From the NCBI GenBank assembly GCA_900550935.1, contig URUD01000004.1, positions 40,547 to 104,546 of the forward strand: a DNA stretch of 64,000 nucleotides. Direction: 5' to 3'. The DNA comes from an uncultured Roseburia sp. (GTDB lineage: Bacteria > Bacillota > Clostridia > Lachnospirales > Lachnospiraceae). Below, one piece after another: positions 9,430-17,098 of this stretch. The position numbers and the translations under genes are program-made. Below the pieces are notes generated by a model. It did not search any database and was not told where the DNA came from. It saw nothing but the letters and a program-made list of their open reading frames with translations. Positions within the stretch are counted from its first letter, which is position 1; each line of letters begins with the position of its first letter.

Positions 9430-10305
9430 TTATAACTCCAATGTCTTCATATACTCGTCCAGCGCATCCTGCCAGTCTGCCATACGGTATCCATCTGTAA
9501 GCTTCATCATATAGTTCTCTAAGATGGAGTATGCAGGTCTTTTTGCAGAAGCTGGATTCATCTGTGCATACTGCTCACTTGTCACATGTGTGACCTTTGT
9601 TGTCTTTCCTGCTCTCTTAAAGATCTCCTCTGCAAACACTGCCCAGTTCGTATCGCCCTCGCAGGTTGCATGGAATGTGCCATAATTCTCGGTCGGCTCA
9701 AAATGATGGATGGCTCTTGCAAGCTCCACCGCACTGGTCGGAGATCCCTGCTGATCTGCTACTACAGTCAACTCATCATGGTTTTCTGCCAGGCGGAGCA
9801 TCGTCTTTACAAAGTTCTTGCCCTCGCCATATAACCATGCGGTACGGAAAATAAAGTATTTTCCAGCAAATTCACGTACGAATTTTTCTCCCTCTGCTTT
9901 GGTCTTTCCATAGGCACTGACCGGATGGATCTCATCAAACTCCGTATAAGGTCTTGTCCCATTTCCCTCGAATACATAGTCCGTGGAAACGTGGATCATC
10001 TTGGCTCCCACTTTTGCAGCCGCAATACTTAAGTTTCTCGGTCCGATCGCATTGATCTTATATGCCAGATCCCACTGTGTCTCGCACGCATCTACATTTG
10101 TATGTGCTGCACAGTTGATGATCACATCCGGTCTGGTCTCTTCTACCAGAGCCAGAACTGCTTTAATATCTGTGATATCAAGTGCTCTTACGCCATCTCC
10201 CTCTGCCACATCTGTATTAATAAAGGATACTTCCTCTCCCTCGTATTCCTTACGGATTGCTCTTCCAAGCTGTCCATTACAGCCTGTTACCAATATCTTT
10301 TTCAT
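9430..10305 (-). CDS. rfbD: dTDP-4-dehydrorhamnose reductase
   Basis: Last step of dTDP-L-rhamnose synthesis; NAD(P)H reduces the 4-keto group. The protein is 291 residues. ILVTGCNGQLG is the N-terminal nucleotide-binding motif, and the catalytic YGKTK is in the middle, after STDYVFEG. I start at the ATG at 10305 (MKKILVTG), which has GGAGAG 5 bases upstream; the extra MERT reading overlaps that site. It lies between HPr and the GtrII-like gene, about 5 kb from rfbB. Confidence 0.93.
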   Translation of the reverse strand: MKKILVTGCNGQLGRAIRKEYEGEEVSFINTDVAEGDGVRALDITDIKAVLALVEETRPDVIINCAAHTNVDACETQWDLAYKINAIGPRNLSIAAAKVGAKMIHVSTDYVFEGNGTRPYTEFDEIHPVSAYGKTKAEGEKFVREFAGKYFIFRTAWLYGEGKNFVKTMLRLAENHDELTVVADQQGSPTSAVELARAIHHFEPTENYGTFHATCEGDTNWAVFAEEIFKRAGKTTKVTHVTSEQYAQMNPASAKRPAYSILENYMMKLTDGYRMADWQDALDEYMKTLEL

Positions 10306-10332
10306 TGTTCTCTCCATATTTTTATTATTCTA

Positions 10333-10596
10333 TTATTCACCAAGTCCGTTTTCGATTGCTTTTAAGACAGACTCCAATGCTTCATTTTCGTCCTCGCCCT
10401 CGCATACAAGCTCGATCTCATCGCCTGATTTGATACATGCGCCTAAAACACTCAGCACACTTTTGGCATTTGCCGTATTCTCTTTGTAACGAAAGGTGAT
10501 ATGCGATTTGAACTGCATCGCTTCTTTGCATAAGATACCTGCCGGTCTTAAATGTAATCCTGTCGGGTTCTTAATTGTTACTTTCCTGCTTACCAT
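10333..10596 (-). CDS. HPr-family phosphocarrier protein
   Basis: 87 residues, the normal HPr length. The His15 site GLHLRPAG and a Ser46 equivalent in NAKSVLSVLG are both present, so it could be phosphorylated by enzyme I and by HPr kinase. That differs from Crh-type proteins, which lack the His. It is placed between glmM and rfbD, away from any PTS gene seen here, so it may be a second HPr that couples sugar status to envelope synthesis (inference). Whether it is the main ptsH cannot be decided from the window. Confidence 0.88.
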   Translation of the reverse strand: MVSRKVTIKNPTGLHLRPAGILCKEAMQFKSHITFRYKENTANAKSVLSVLGACIKSGDEIELVCEGEDENEALESVLKAIENGLGE

Positions 10597-10625
10597 ATTA
10601 CTGCTACCTCCCTATACATTCCCCT

Positions 10626-11975
10626 TTAAAGCATAATCTTTGTGATCAGGTCTGCTAATTTCTTTGCCTCTTCTTCGATGACTTTCTGGTCTTTTCCCTC
10701 GATCATGACACGGACCAGTGGTTCTGTGCCGGATGGACGGATCAGAACACGTCCCTCTCCATGGAATTTCTTTTCCACCTCTGCGATCGCATCTGCGATT
10801 TCCTGGTAGTCCATAAAGTTCTCTTTTTTATGGTTCGGAACTTTTGCATTGATCAATGCCTGTGGAAGTACCTCCATCACAGATGCAAGTTCTGACAATG
10901 GTTTCCCGGTTTCCACCATAACCTCCAACAGGTGGAGTGCACTAAGCAGTCCATCTCCTGTCGTATTGTCATCCAGGAAAATCACATGACCAGACTGCTC
11001 CCCTCCGATATTATAGCCGTTCTCTCTCATATTCTCAAGGACATAACGGTCACCCACCTTTGTTTTTTCGATGTGGATGCCCTCTTTTTCTCCCATCAGG
11101 GTAAATCCGAGATTTGTCATTACAGTAACAACGATCGTGTTTTTCTTTAAGGTGCCTTTTTTCTTCATGTAATTGCCGCAGATTGCCATGATCTGATCAC
11201 CATCGACCAGATTACCAAATTCATCGACTGCCAGCATACGATCTGCATCTCCATCAAACGCAAGTCCTACGGCTGCTTTCTCATATACCACACGTGCCTT
11301 CAACTCATCCATATGTGTAGAACCGCAGTTTGCATTGATGTTGGTTCCATCCGGGTTCGTGTGGATTGCCACAAGTTCTGCACCAAGATCAGTCAGTGCT
11401 TTTACTGAGGTATAATGTGCTGCACCTTCTGCACAGTCCACCACGATCTTCATTCCAGACAAGTCGACCGGAACACATTTCTCCATAAAGGTAACATATT
11501 CATCTCTTAGATCAAACCGGTAATCGATCTTTCCGACACCGGAACCGATTGGCAGTGTTACGTCTTTCATGTTATTGCGGATCAGTGCTTCGATCTCATC
11601 TTCCAGCTCATCAGAAAGCTTATAACCTTCTCCGTTGAAAAATTTAATTCCGTTGAACTCCATCGGATTGTGGGATGCGGAGATCACAACACCTGCATCT
11701 ACTTTATGTTTTCTTGTCAGATATGCGATTGCCGGTGTCGGCATAACACCAACAAAAATTGCATTTGCACCCACAGAACAGATACCTGCCATCAGTGCGC
11801 TTGCAAGCATTCCGCCAGAAATTCTGGTATCGCATCCAACGATGATCGTTGCCTGATGCTCCTGCTCTTTTGTCAGGACATAAGCTCCCGCCTGTCCCAG
11901 TTTTGTTGCAAGTTCTATGGTAAGTTCTGAACCAGCCACACCACGTACGCCATCTGTACCAAACATTCTTGCCAT
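10626..11975 (-). CDS. glmM: Phosphoglucosamine mutase
   Basis: Converts glucosamine-6-phosphate to glucosamine-1-phosphate for peptidoglycan and other amino-sugar polymers. It has 449 residues, normal for the family. The phosphoserine loop ISASHNP puts the catalytic Ser at residue 101. DGDADR near 240 binds the metal, and GEQSGH and RPSGTEP line the sugar and phosphate sites. It directly follows cdaA-cdaR, the gene order seen across Firmicutes. In other Firmicutes CdaA is known to interact with CdaR and GlmM, so c-di-AMP production and cell-wall precursor supply are probably linked here too. Confidence 0.96.
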   Translation of the reverse strand: MARMFGTDGVRGVAGSELTIELATKLGQAGAYVLTKEQEHQATIIVGCDTRISGGMLASALMAGICSVGANAIFVGVMPTPAIAYLTRKHKVDAGVVISASHNPMEFNGIKFFNGEGYKLSDELEDEIEALIRNNMKDVTLPIGSGVGKIDYRFDLRDEYVTFMEKCVPVDLSGMKIVVDCAEGAAHYTSVKALTDLGAELVAIHTNPDGTNINANCGSTHMDELKARVVYEKAAVGLAFDGDADRMLAVDEFGNLVDGDQIMAICGNYMKKKGTLKKNTIVVTVMTNLGFTLMGEKEGIHIEKTKVGDRYVLENMRENGYNIGGEQSGHVIFLDDNTTGDGLLSALHLLEVMVETGKPLSELASVMEVLPQALINAKVPNHKKENFMDYQEIADAIAEVEKKFHGEGRVLIRPSGTEPLVRVMIEGKDQKVIEEEAKKLADLITKIML

Positions 11976-12002
11976 GTTTTATTTCCTCCAAATCAACTCT
12001 TT

Positions 12003-13403
12003 TTAATTATTCTTGCTGTTTTTGTCCGTTGTATCTGCTTTCTTCGTTCCACTGCTCTTTTCCGTTGAAGTCGTTGTCTGTGCATCGGTGCTCTCCGTGC
12101 TCTTTGTGGTCGATGTTTCTATCTCTTCCTCATCCTGTGAAGTTCCATCTCCTGCACTGACCGGCACGGTAATAGTCGAAGTAACCTGATACAGACTGTC
12201 ATCCACCTGGATCGTTACGATCGCGTTGTGCTCTCCATTTGTAATGCCGGAAGCATCGATCGTTCCTTTGATATCCCCTGCGGAAAGCTTTTTCATCGCG
12301 CTCTGCGAACCTGCAATCTCCACACTCACGGTATCAACCAGAATTTTAATGTTCTGATTTTCCGCCTGATTCTCGATCGTGATATTTTCAACCGGGACTT
12401 CATAACTTACCTTTTCCATGCTCTCAACTTTTACTGTAACCTCGATCTTGGCATCAGATGCCAATACTAAAGACACACCGCTCGGCAGGTAGGAACTGAT
12501 ATCAACTGTATTTTTAATATCGCTGGTCGCATCTGTCACATCCAGCACTTCTGCCGGTACCGTAACTTTGTTTACCGTATTTAAAACGGAGGTCTCGCCC
12601 TTGATGCGGACACTCTGTGGTGCATACTCGATTCCGGTTACCACATGGTCTTTTGCCACGGTTCCCGTTGTTTCAAACTCGATCGGCACATCCTTGGTAT
12701 TTAAGATCTGTGCACTGATCGTTACCGTTGTCACACTCATCTTAAGCTTCGTCGGATCGATGACATTGTGGTCAACATCGTATAATACCGGTGCAACCGT
12801 ATCCGTCACGTCAGAACTCATGCCATCTACGTTGATGGATGCTTCTACCGTATCAATCTGACTTGTCACTGAGGACGGACCCGAGATTTTGATCAGGTTG
12901 CTTGTCACGATCGATACTTCTCCAAGTGCACAACCATCTGCTACATTTCCGGTTGCCGTTGCAGTGATCCTCTTCTGCACGGTTCCCCTGTCTTCCATTG
13001 CCACTTCGATATAAAGCTGTTTAGAAGAGATTGTTACCTGATTGCTGCTGAATTTGCTGCAGGAAACGGTGACTGGAACACGGTAGATGCCATTGTCATC
13101 CACATATTCGATTTTTTCCATGTCTGCTACTGCGGTAAAATCTGCATTCGTCAGTTTTTCCTGATACGTTCTCTTGGCAGAAACGTTGAATGTTACGGTG
13201 TTATTGCCATCTAACAGTTCAAAATACTTGCCATTTGAAGTAATATAATCCTCATTTTCTGTTTTTACGCTTGCTGTATAAGGTACAGTACGGATTGGCT
13301 CATCGACGTTGATGACCACGACCCATAAGATAAATGCAAATACAGCAGCTAATAATTTGAGGCCAAAATTATTGAATATCCTGCTTCCGAGTTTCTTTAA
13401 CAT
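12003..13403 (-). CDS. cdaR: YbbR-domain regulator of diadenylate cyclase, CdaR
   Basis: 466 residues with one membrane helix at about residues 12-30 (FGLKLLAAVFAFILWVVVI) and an extracellular part made of about four repeated YbbR beta domains. A low-complexity Thr/Ser/Lys/Asp tail follows from about 420. CdaR partners bind CdaA in the membrane and modulate c-di-AMP synthesis. The start overlaps the end of cdaA by 35 bases, indicating coupled translation. The tail after residue 420 is unusually rich in TST and TTD and may span the wall. Confidence 0.9.
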   Translation of the reverse strand: MLKKLGSRIFNNFGLKLLAAVFAFILWVVVINVDEPIRTVPYTASVKTENEDYITSNGKYFELLDGNNTVTFNVSAKRTYQEKLTNADFTAVADMEKIEYVDDNGIYRVPVTVSCSKFSSNQVTISSKQLYIEVAMEDRGTVQKRITATATGNVADGCALGEVSIVTSNLIKISGPSSVTSQIDTVEASINVDGMSSDVTDTVAPVLYDVDHNVIDPTKLKMSVTTVTISAQILNTKDVPIEFETTGTVAKDHVVTGIEYAPQSVRIKGETSVLNTVNKVTVPAEVLDVTDATSDIKNTVDISSYLPSGVSLVLASDAKIEVTVKVESMEKVSYEVPVENITIENQAENQNIKILVDTVSVEIAGSQSAMKKLSAGDIKGTIDASGITNGEHNAIVTIQVDDSLYQVTSTITVPVSAGDGTSQDEEEIETSTTKSTESTDAQTTTSTEKSSGTKKADTTDKNSKNN

Positions 13404-14274
13404 CTTTCAGCCTCCTCTTCCATGATTCTATTTTGGATACTTTCTTTTCACGCTTCTGGATATACATGAGCTTGTTGCGTAAAAAGTCAGCATCTACATT
13501 GCGGTAAAGTTCTCCTCCGATCGCGATGGAAACCTTACCGGTCTCCTCGGATACAACGATCGTGAGTGAATCGGACACTTCACTGATGCCGACCGCAGCA
13601 CGATGTCTGGTTCCAAGATCCTTGCTGATGCTTAAAGAATCCGTCAGAGGCAGATAACAGGTAGCCGATACCACACGATCCCCTCTCACGATCACTGCAC
13701 CATCATGAAGTGGTGTATTCTTTTCAAAAATATTGATCAGCAACTGGCTTGTTAATATACCATCGACTGCAATTCCAGTTCTCTCGTACTCGGCCAGAAC
13801 GATTTCGTCCTCCACTACGATCAAGGCACCCGTCTTCACTTTTCCCATCTCATAACATGCCTTTACCAGCTCATTGATGGTTCTATCCGAAAATTTTGCT
13901 GTCTCATTTTTAGAAAATCCAATTGAAAAAAACGATGCAATAAAATTCTTTCTTCCAAGTCCTTCTAATGCCTTTCTCATCTCCGGCTGGAAAATGATCA
14001 CAAGCGCGATCACTGCCACACTTAAGGTATTTTTCGCGATCCATATGATGGTGTTCATCTGGAAGACCGCTGCGATCCCAACAAAGATCAGGATCACTAA
14101 AAGTCCCTTTAACAGCACCCACGCTCTGGTGTTCTTGATCCACACCAGCATATAATAAAACAGAAATGCTATGATACAAATTTCCACAACATCTGTTAAT
14201 GTCATTTTAGGTAAATTCATATACATGGACGCCTTTTCCCAAAAGGCATCCAACACCGCTATTATGCTCCGCAC
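13369..14274 (-). CDS. cdaA: Diadenylate cyclase CdaA
   Basis: Makes the second messenger c-di-AMP from two ATP. It is 301 residues, with three membrane helices in the first 100 followed by a DAC domain. The catalytic DGA is at 191-193 and RHR at 223-225, both intact. The protein is a membrane enzyme of the CdaA/DacA class. It is first in the cdaA-cdaR-glmM trio and preceded by two membrane proteins of unknown function on the same probable transcript. Confidence 0.95.
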   Translation of the reverse strand: MRSIIAVLDAFWEKASMYMNLPKMTLTDVVEICIIAFLFYYMLVWIKNTRAWVLLKGLLVILIFVGIAAVFQMNTIIWIAKNTLSVAVIALVIIFQPEMRKALEGLGRKNFIASFFSIGFSKNETAKFSDRTINELVKACYEMGKVKTGALIVVEDEIVLAEYERTGIAVDGILTSQLLINIFEKNTPLHDGAVIVRGDRVVSATCYLPLTDSLSISKDLGTRHRAAVGISEVSDSLTIVVSEETGKVSIAIGGELYRNVDADFLRNKLMYIQKREKKVSKIESWKRRLKDVKETRKQDIQ

Positions 14275-14290
14275 GCTTTCACTTCCCTAT

Positions 14291-15292
14291 CTAATCTAAT
14301 AATTCCTCATCAATGTCCATCTCTTCTGCAAATCTTTTTTTCGTCAGACGTTCTTCTTTTTCTTTTCCGCTGAACTTGGTCACTTTTTTGTCCGTTCCGG
14401 ATACCATTGCCTTTGGAATGGCTTTTACATAGTAATAATACTCATCATCCTCAAACTGTAACCGTTCCGTTCTCGAATAGTCCAGCGAGAAGAAGAAAAA
14501 CTGTATCACGAAGGAAACCACCGCAGCGATCACACAACCGATCAGTACACCTATGGTCTTTCCCGAAATACCAAGCAGCATATAACCTGCGATCAGTCCA
14601 ATGCCCTCGAATAAAATACCTGTAATACTTGCGATCATCCACGCATTTTCAATAGAAAGACGACGGATGATATTTACGATCACAAACGTTGCAACCATAA
14701 TTCCAAGTACCAGATACATCTCACGGTTCCCGATCAACTGGTTTAATACAATTACAATTTTAGAAGCTGCATTTTCGGTCTCCTCTGCTGTATCGCTGAG
14801 TGCCGTTGCGTTCAATTTCACGCCATCGATAAAAAAGTACACGATCGTACCGCAGATCAAAGAAAAAATGGAATAAACTTCTCTCAACAGTCCCATGGCA
14901 ACCGGCATCACATACGGGATCTGAAGCCGGAAACAGATCGGTGTCAAAATGACATTATACTGACGTTTCGGTGAAAATCTGAAATATACAAAATATACGA
15001 CCACAAATAGAAGAAATGTGACCAGACACACTTCCAAAGACAGTGCATACATATCCAGTAAGATCACAACTGCTGCCAGCACCGCCGTAGCTGATACCGA
15101 AAGTACCGAGCAGACCAGTGCCAAAATCAATGCCACCGGCATGCTGCTGATCTTATCCATATAGCCTATATTCTGATTAATGAGTAGAAATACAAGAAAT
15201 GCGATCACAAATTTTACAACAGGAACAATGTAAATCTCGTTTTTGCTGTAAAATTGCATGATTTTTTCTTTCCATTCCAATAATGTAGTCAT
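14291..15292 (-). CDS. Polytopic membrane protein of unknown function
   Basis: I do not recognise this 333-residue protein. It shows about nine hydrophobic segments between residues 25 and 270. A charged cytoplasmic tail of about 60 residues follows, which has a Tyr run (DDEYYYYVKAIPKA) and ends in EEMDIDEELLD. It lies 16 bases upstream of cdaA and 12 bases downstream of another membrane protein, so it is probably co-transcribed with the c-di-AMP genes. A transport or c-di-AMP-related role is possible but only inferred from position. Confidence 0.75.
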   Translation of the reverse strand: MTTLLEWKEKIMQFYSKNEIYIVPVVKFVIAFLVFLLINQNIGYMDKISSMPVALILALVCSVLSVSATAVLAAVVILLDMYALSLEVCLVTFLLFVVVYFVYFRFSPKRQYNVILTPICFRLQIPYVMPVAMGLLREVYSIFSLICGTIVYFFIDGVKLNATALSDTAEETENAASKIVIVLNQLIGNREMYLVLGIMVATFVIVNIIRRLSIENAWMIASITGILFEGIGLIAGYMLLGISGKTIGVLIGCVIAAVVSFVIQFFFFSLDYSRTERLQFEDDEYYYYVKAIPKAMVSGTDKKVTKFSGKEKEERLTKKRFAEEMDIDEELLD

Positions 15293-15304
15293 ATTTTCCT
15301 CCCG

Positions 15305-15733
15305 CTATGCTTCCCAGTCTTTGTTATTGTTTATTTTCAGTCGTTCCTCACGCTCATACATTGCATTGACCTTTTTCAGACCATTATAGTATTTCTTGAC
15401 CTTTCTCCGTCCCTCCGTATATTTCAGGTTGTAGACAAGGTAGGTTGCAAGCAGATAGATCACGATAAATACGCCATATAAGATCCCAACTACGAGCAGG
15501 ATATCCATAAAATCCATATTGTTCATTCTGCTTAATAGACTATCCATGGAATACAATGCCCACAGTGCAAACAGTACACCAAACGCGATCGTTCCCACAA
15601 TAAAACTTTTTAGCAACTGCAGGGAAACGTAATCTCTCCTCGCATACTGCATCATGGGTCGGCTCGCTTTACGGTCATTGGTATCAAACTCTGCCATTTT
15701 TATCATATAGTGCAAACGTTCTTCATTTACCAT
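15305..15733 (-). CDS. Small membrane protein of unknown function
   Basis: 142 residues with two hydrophobic segments at about 37-62 and 78-100 and a basic C-terminal tail rich in Lys and Arg. No family is recognised. It is the first gene after the promoter at 15793-15820 and is followed 12 bases later by the polytopic membrane protein upstream of cdaA. It is therefore the likely leading gene of the cdaA operon. Confidence 0.7.
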   Translation of the reverse strand: MVNEERLHYMIKMAEFDTNDRKASRPMMQYARRDYVSLQLLKSFIVGTIAFGVLFALWALYSMDSLLSRMNNMDFMDILLVVGILYGVFIVIYLLATYLVYNLKYTEGRRKVKKYYNGLKKVNAMYEREERLKINNNKDWEA

Positions 15734-15792
15734 GCAATCTGTAATCCTTTCTTAAAACTGCACTTTTCACGCAATTATACATACTTATTTTT

Positions 15793-15820
15793 ATTATAGC
15801 ACAGGAGCTATCATTTTCAA
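15793..15820 (-). promoter_or_regulatory. Sigma-A promoter of the cdaA operon
   Basis: TTGAAA, 16 bases, TATAAT on the minus strand, 60 bases upstream of the first gene of the cda cluster and just after a terminator. No later terminator is seen before 3.6 kb, so transcripts from here could run through glmM and into the glycan genes. Confidence 0.7.
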
Positions 15821-15821
15821 A

Positions 15822-15857
15822 GAAAAAAAGCAGAGCAACTTCTACAGGCCCTGCTTT
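15822..15857 (-). terminator. Rho-independent terminator after yvyF-like gene
   Basis: The stem AAAGCAGGGC/GCTCTGCTTT with an 11-base loop is followed on the minus strand by a run of seven T. It separates the comFC-yvyF transcript from the cda operon promoter immediately downstream. Confidence 0.8.
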
Positions 15858-15868
15858 TGATTCTGATT

Positions 15869-16267
15869 TTATAAGAAACGCATTTTGTTTCCATCGCGTT
15901 CTCTTTTCTTGATTTCCGGCTCCTTTGGCTTATCAAGCGCACTGGAAAGCGTATTTTGCATCGTGACTTTACATTTATCACAGAAACGTCCACTGCAGAT
16001 TGGTGTACCACAGTGCTCACATAAAATACCATCTGCTGACGGCTGGGAAAGTGCCAGACGTTCTTCACGAATCCACTGTTTGATCTGTTTCACGGAAACA
16101 TCCATTGCCTCAGCTACCTGATTGACAGAAGAATTCGGGTTCTCATCCAAATACTGTTTTACCTGCTGGAACTTCTCCTCCAGCTTACGCTGGCAGTTCG
16201 GGCACATAACCGGGCCACTCATATAGTTGAACAAACGTCCACAGCTTTTACAATTCTTTACGTCCAT
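15869..16267 (-). CDS. yvyF: YvyF-like flagellar-operon zinc-ribbon protein
   Basis: 132 residues. The N-terminal zinc ribbon has CKSCGRLF and CPNCQ. A short helix-turn-helix-like stretch, VNQVAEAMDVSVKQIKQWIREERL, resembles the MerR-like part of YvyF. A second Cys cluster near residues 83-100 (CEHCGTPICSGRFCDKC) is an addition to the usual family layout. It lies 24 bases after comFC, the same order as in Bacillus subtilis, where yvyF sits beside flgM; no flgM is seen here. A clear AGGAGGAAG ribosome site supports the start. A paralogue with the same C-terminal cluster is at 58156-58533. Confidence 0.75.
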   Translation of the reverse strand: MDVKNCKSCGRLFNYMSGPVMCPNCQRKLEEKFQQVKQYLDENPNSSVNQVAEAMDVSVKQIKQWIREERLALSQPSADGILCEHCGTPICSGRFCDKCKVTMQNTLSSALDKPKEPEIKKRERDGNKMRFL

Positions 16268-16291
16268 AAGATTACTTCCTCCTGCGCTTCG

Positions 16292-17005
16292 TCAGCATCC
16301 TTCTCCGATACTAATACAAATATAATATATTTCTTCCACCCCTGCCGCAAGCATTACTTCTGTTACCGCATCCATGGTGCTTCCTGTTGTATAAATATCA
16401 TCTACTAACATTATTTTCTTATATTTTACTATATCCGAGGAGAATTGGAAAGCATTTTTTAGATTCTGTACTCTTTCCGTCCCACTTAATTCCTTCTGTG
16501 GGATAGTATTACGTATCCGCTTCACCAGTTTTGTGTCCACTTTTATCCCAATTTCTGCTCCAAGTGCCCTTGCAAATACTTCGGCCTGATTATATCCGCG
16601 CAAACGCTTTTTCCAGAAATACATCGGGATAGGAGCGATTGCTTCGATCCCTTTTGCCTTGATCCAGTCTTTATATCGCTCTGCCGCTGCCCCGGCATAA
16701 AATGTGGCATATTCTCTTTTGTTGCTGTACTTGAACCGGTACAGAGATCCCTTGATCGCGCCCTCGTACACAAAGACAGCCTTCCCCTGTTGATAGGGGT
16801 GACGTTTTTTCACACAGTCACTGCAGTACTCTCTCCGCTCATCTGATAACGGCTTTCCACACTTACTGCATACTGCCCCTTCTATCACCTTGATCCTGGT
16901 TTTACATTCCTGACAGATCATATCTCCCGGAAACAATATCCCGTCACAGACCGGACACCTCGCTGGAAACATAAGCTGCCAGAAATCCCCCATTTTTAGT
17001 TGCAT
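16292..17005 (-). CDS. comFC: ComF-family phosphoribosyltransferase-like protein
   Basis: 237 residues. The N-terminal zinc ribbons have CPVCDGILF, CQECK, CSKCGKPL and CSDC. The PRTase domain holds the PRPP loop LVDDIYTTGST at about residues 198-208. ComFC proteins act in DNA uptake during natural transformation, possibly on single-stranded DNA. GGAAAGG lies before the ATG at 17005. A terminator-like hairpin at 17036-17063 lies only 31 bases upstream of the start, so expression may depend on readthrough. It is followed by the yvyF-like gene, as in Bacillus. Confidence 0.88.
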   Translation of the reverse strand: MQLKMGDFWQLMFPARCPVCDGILFPGDMICQECKTRIKVIEGAVCSKCGKPLSDERREYCSDCVKKRHPYQQGKAVFVYEGAIKGSLYRFKYSNKREYATFYAGAAAERYKDWIKAKGIEAIAPIPMYFWKKRLRGYNQAEVFARALGAEIGIKVDTKLVKRIRNTIPQKELSGTERVQNLKNAFQFSSDIVKYKKIMLVDDIYTTGSTMDAVTEVMLAAGVEEIYYICISIGEGC

Positions 17006-17029
17006 AAAAACCTTTCCAAATCTCTCCCT

Positions 17030-17063
17030 AAAAAAAGAATACCATCTTTACCGATGGTATTCT
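17030..17063 (-). terminator. Terminator between recD2 and comFC
   Basis: A perfect 11-bp stem AGAATACCATC/GATGGTATTCT with a 6-base loop and a run of T on the minus strand. It ends recD2 transcription, but it lies so close to comFC that it may act as an attenuator in the comFC leader. Confidence 0.85.
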
Positions 17064-17098
17064 ATAAAGGTTTTCTTAATTTTTTTATAATATTACGG

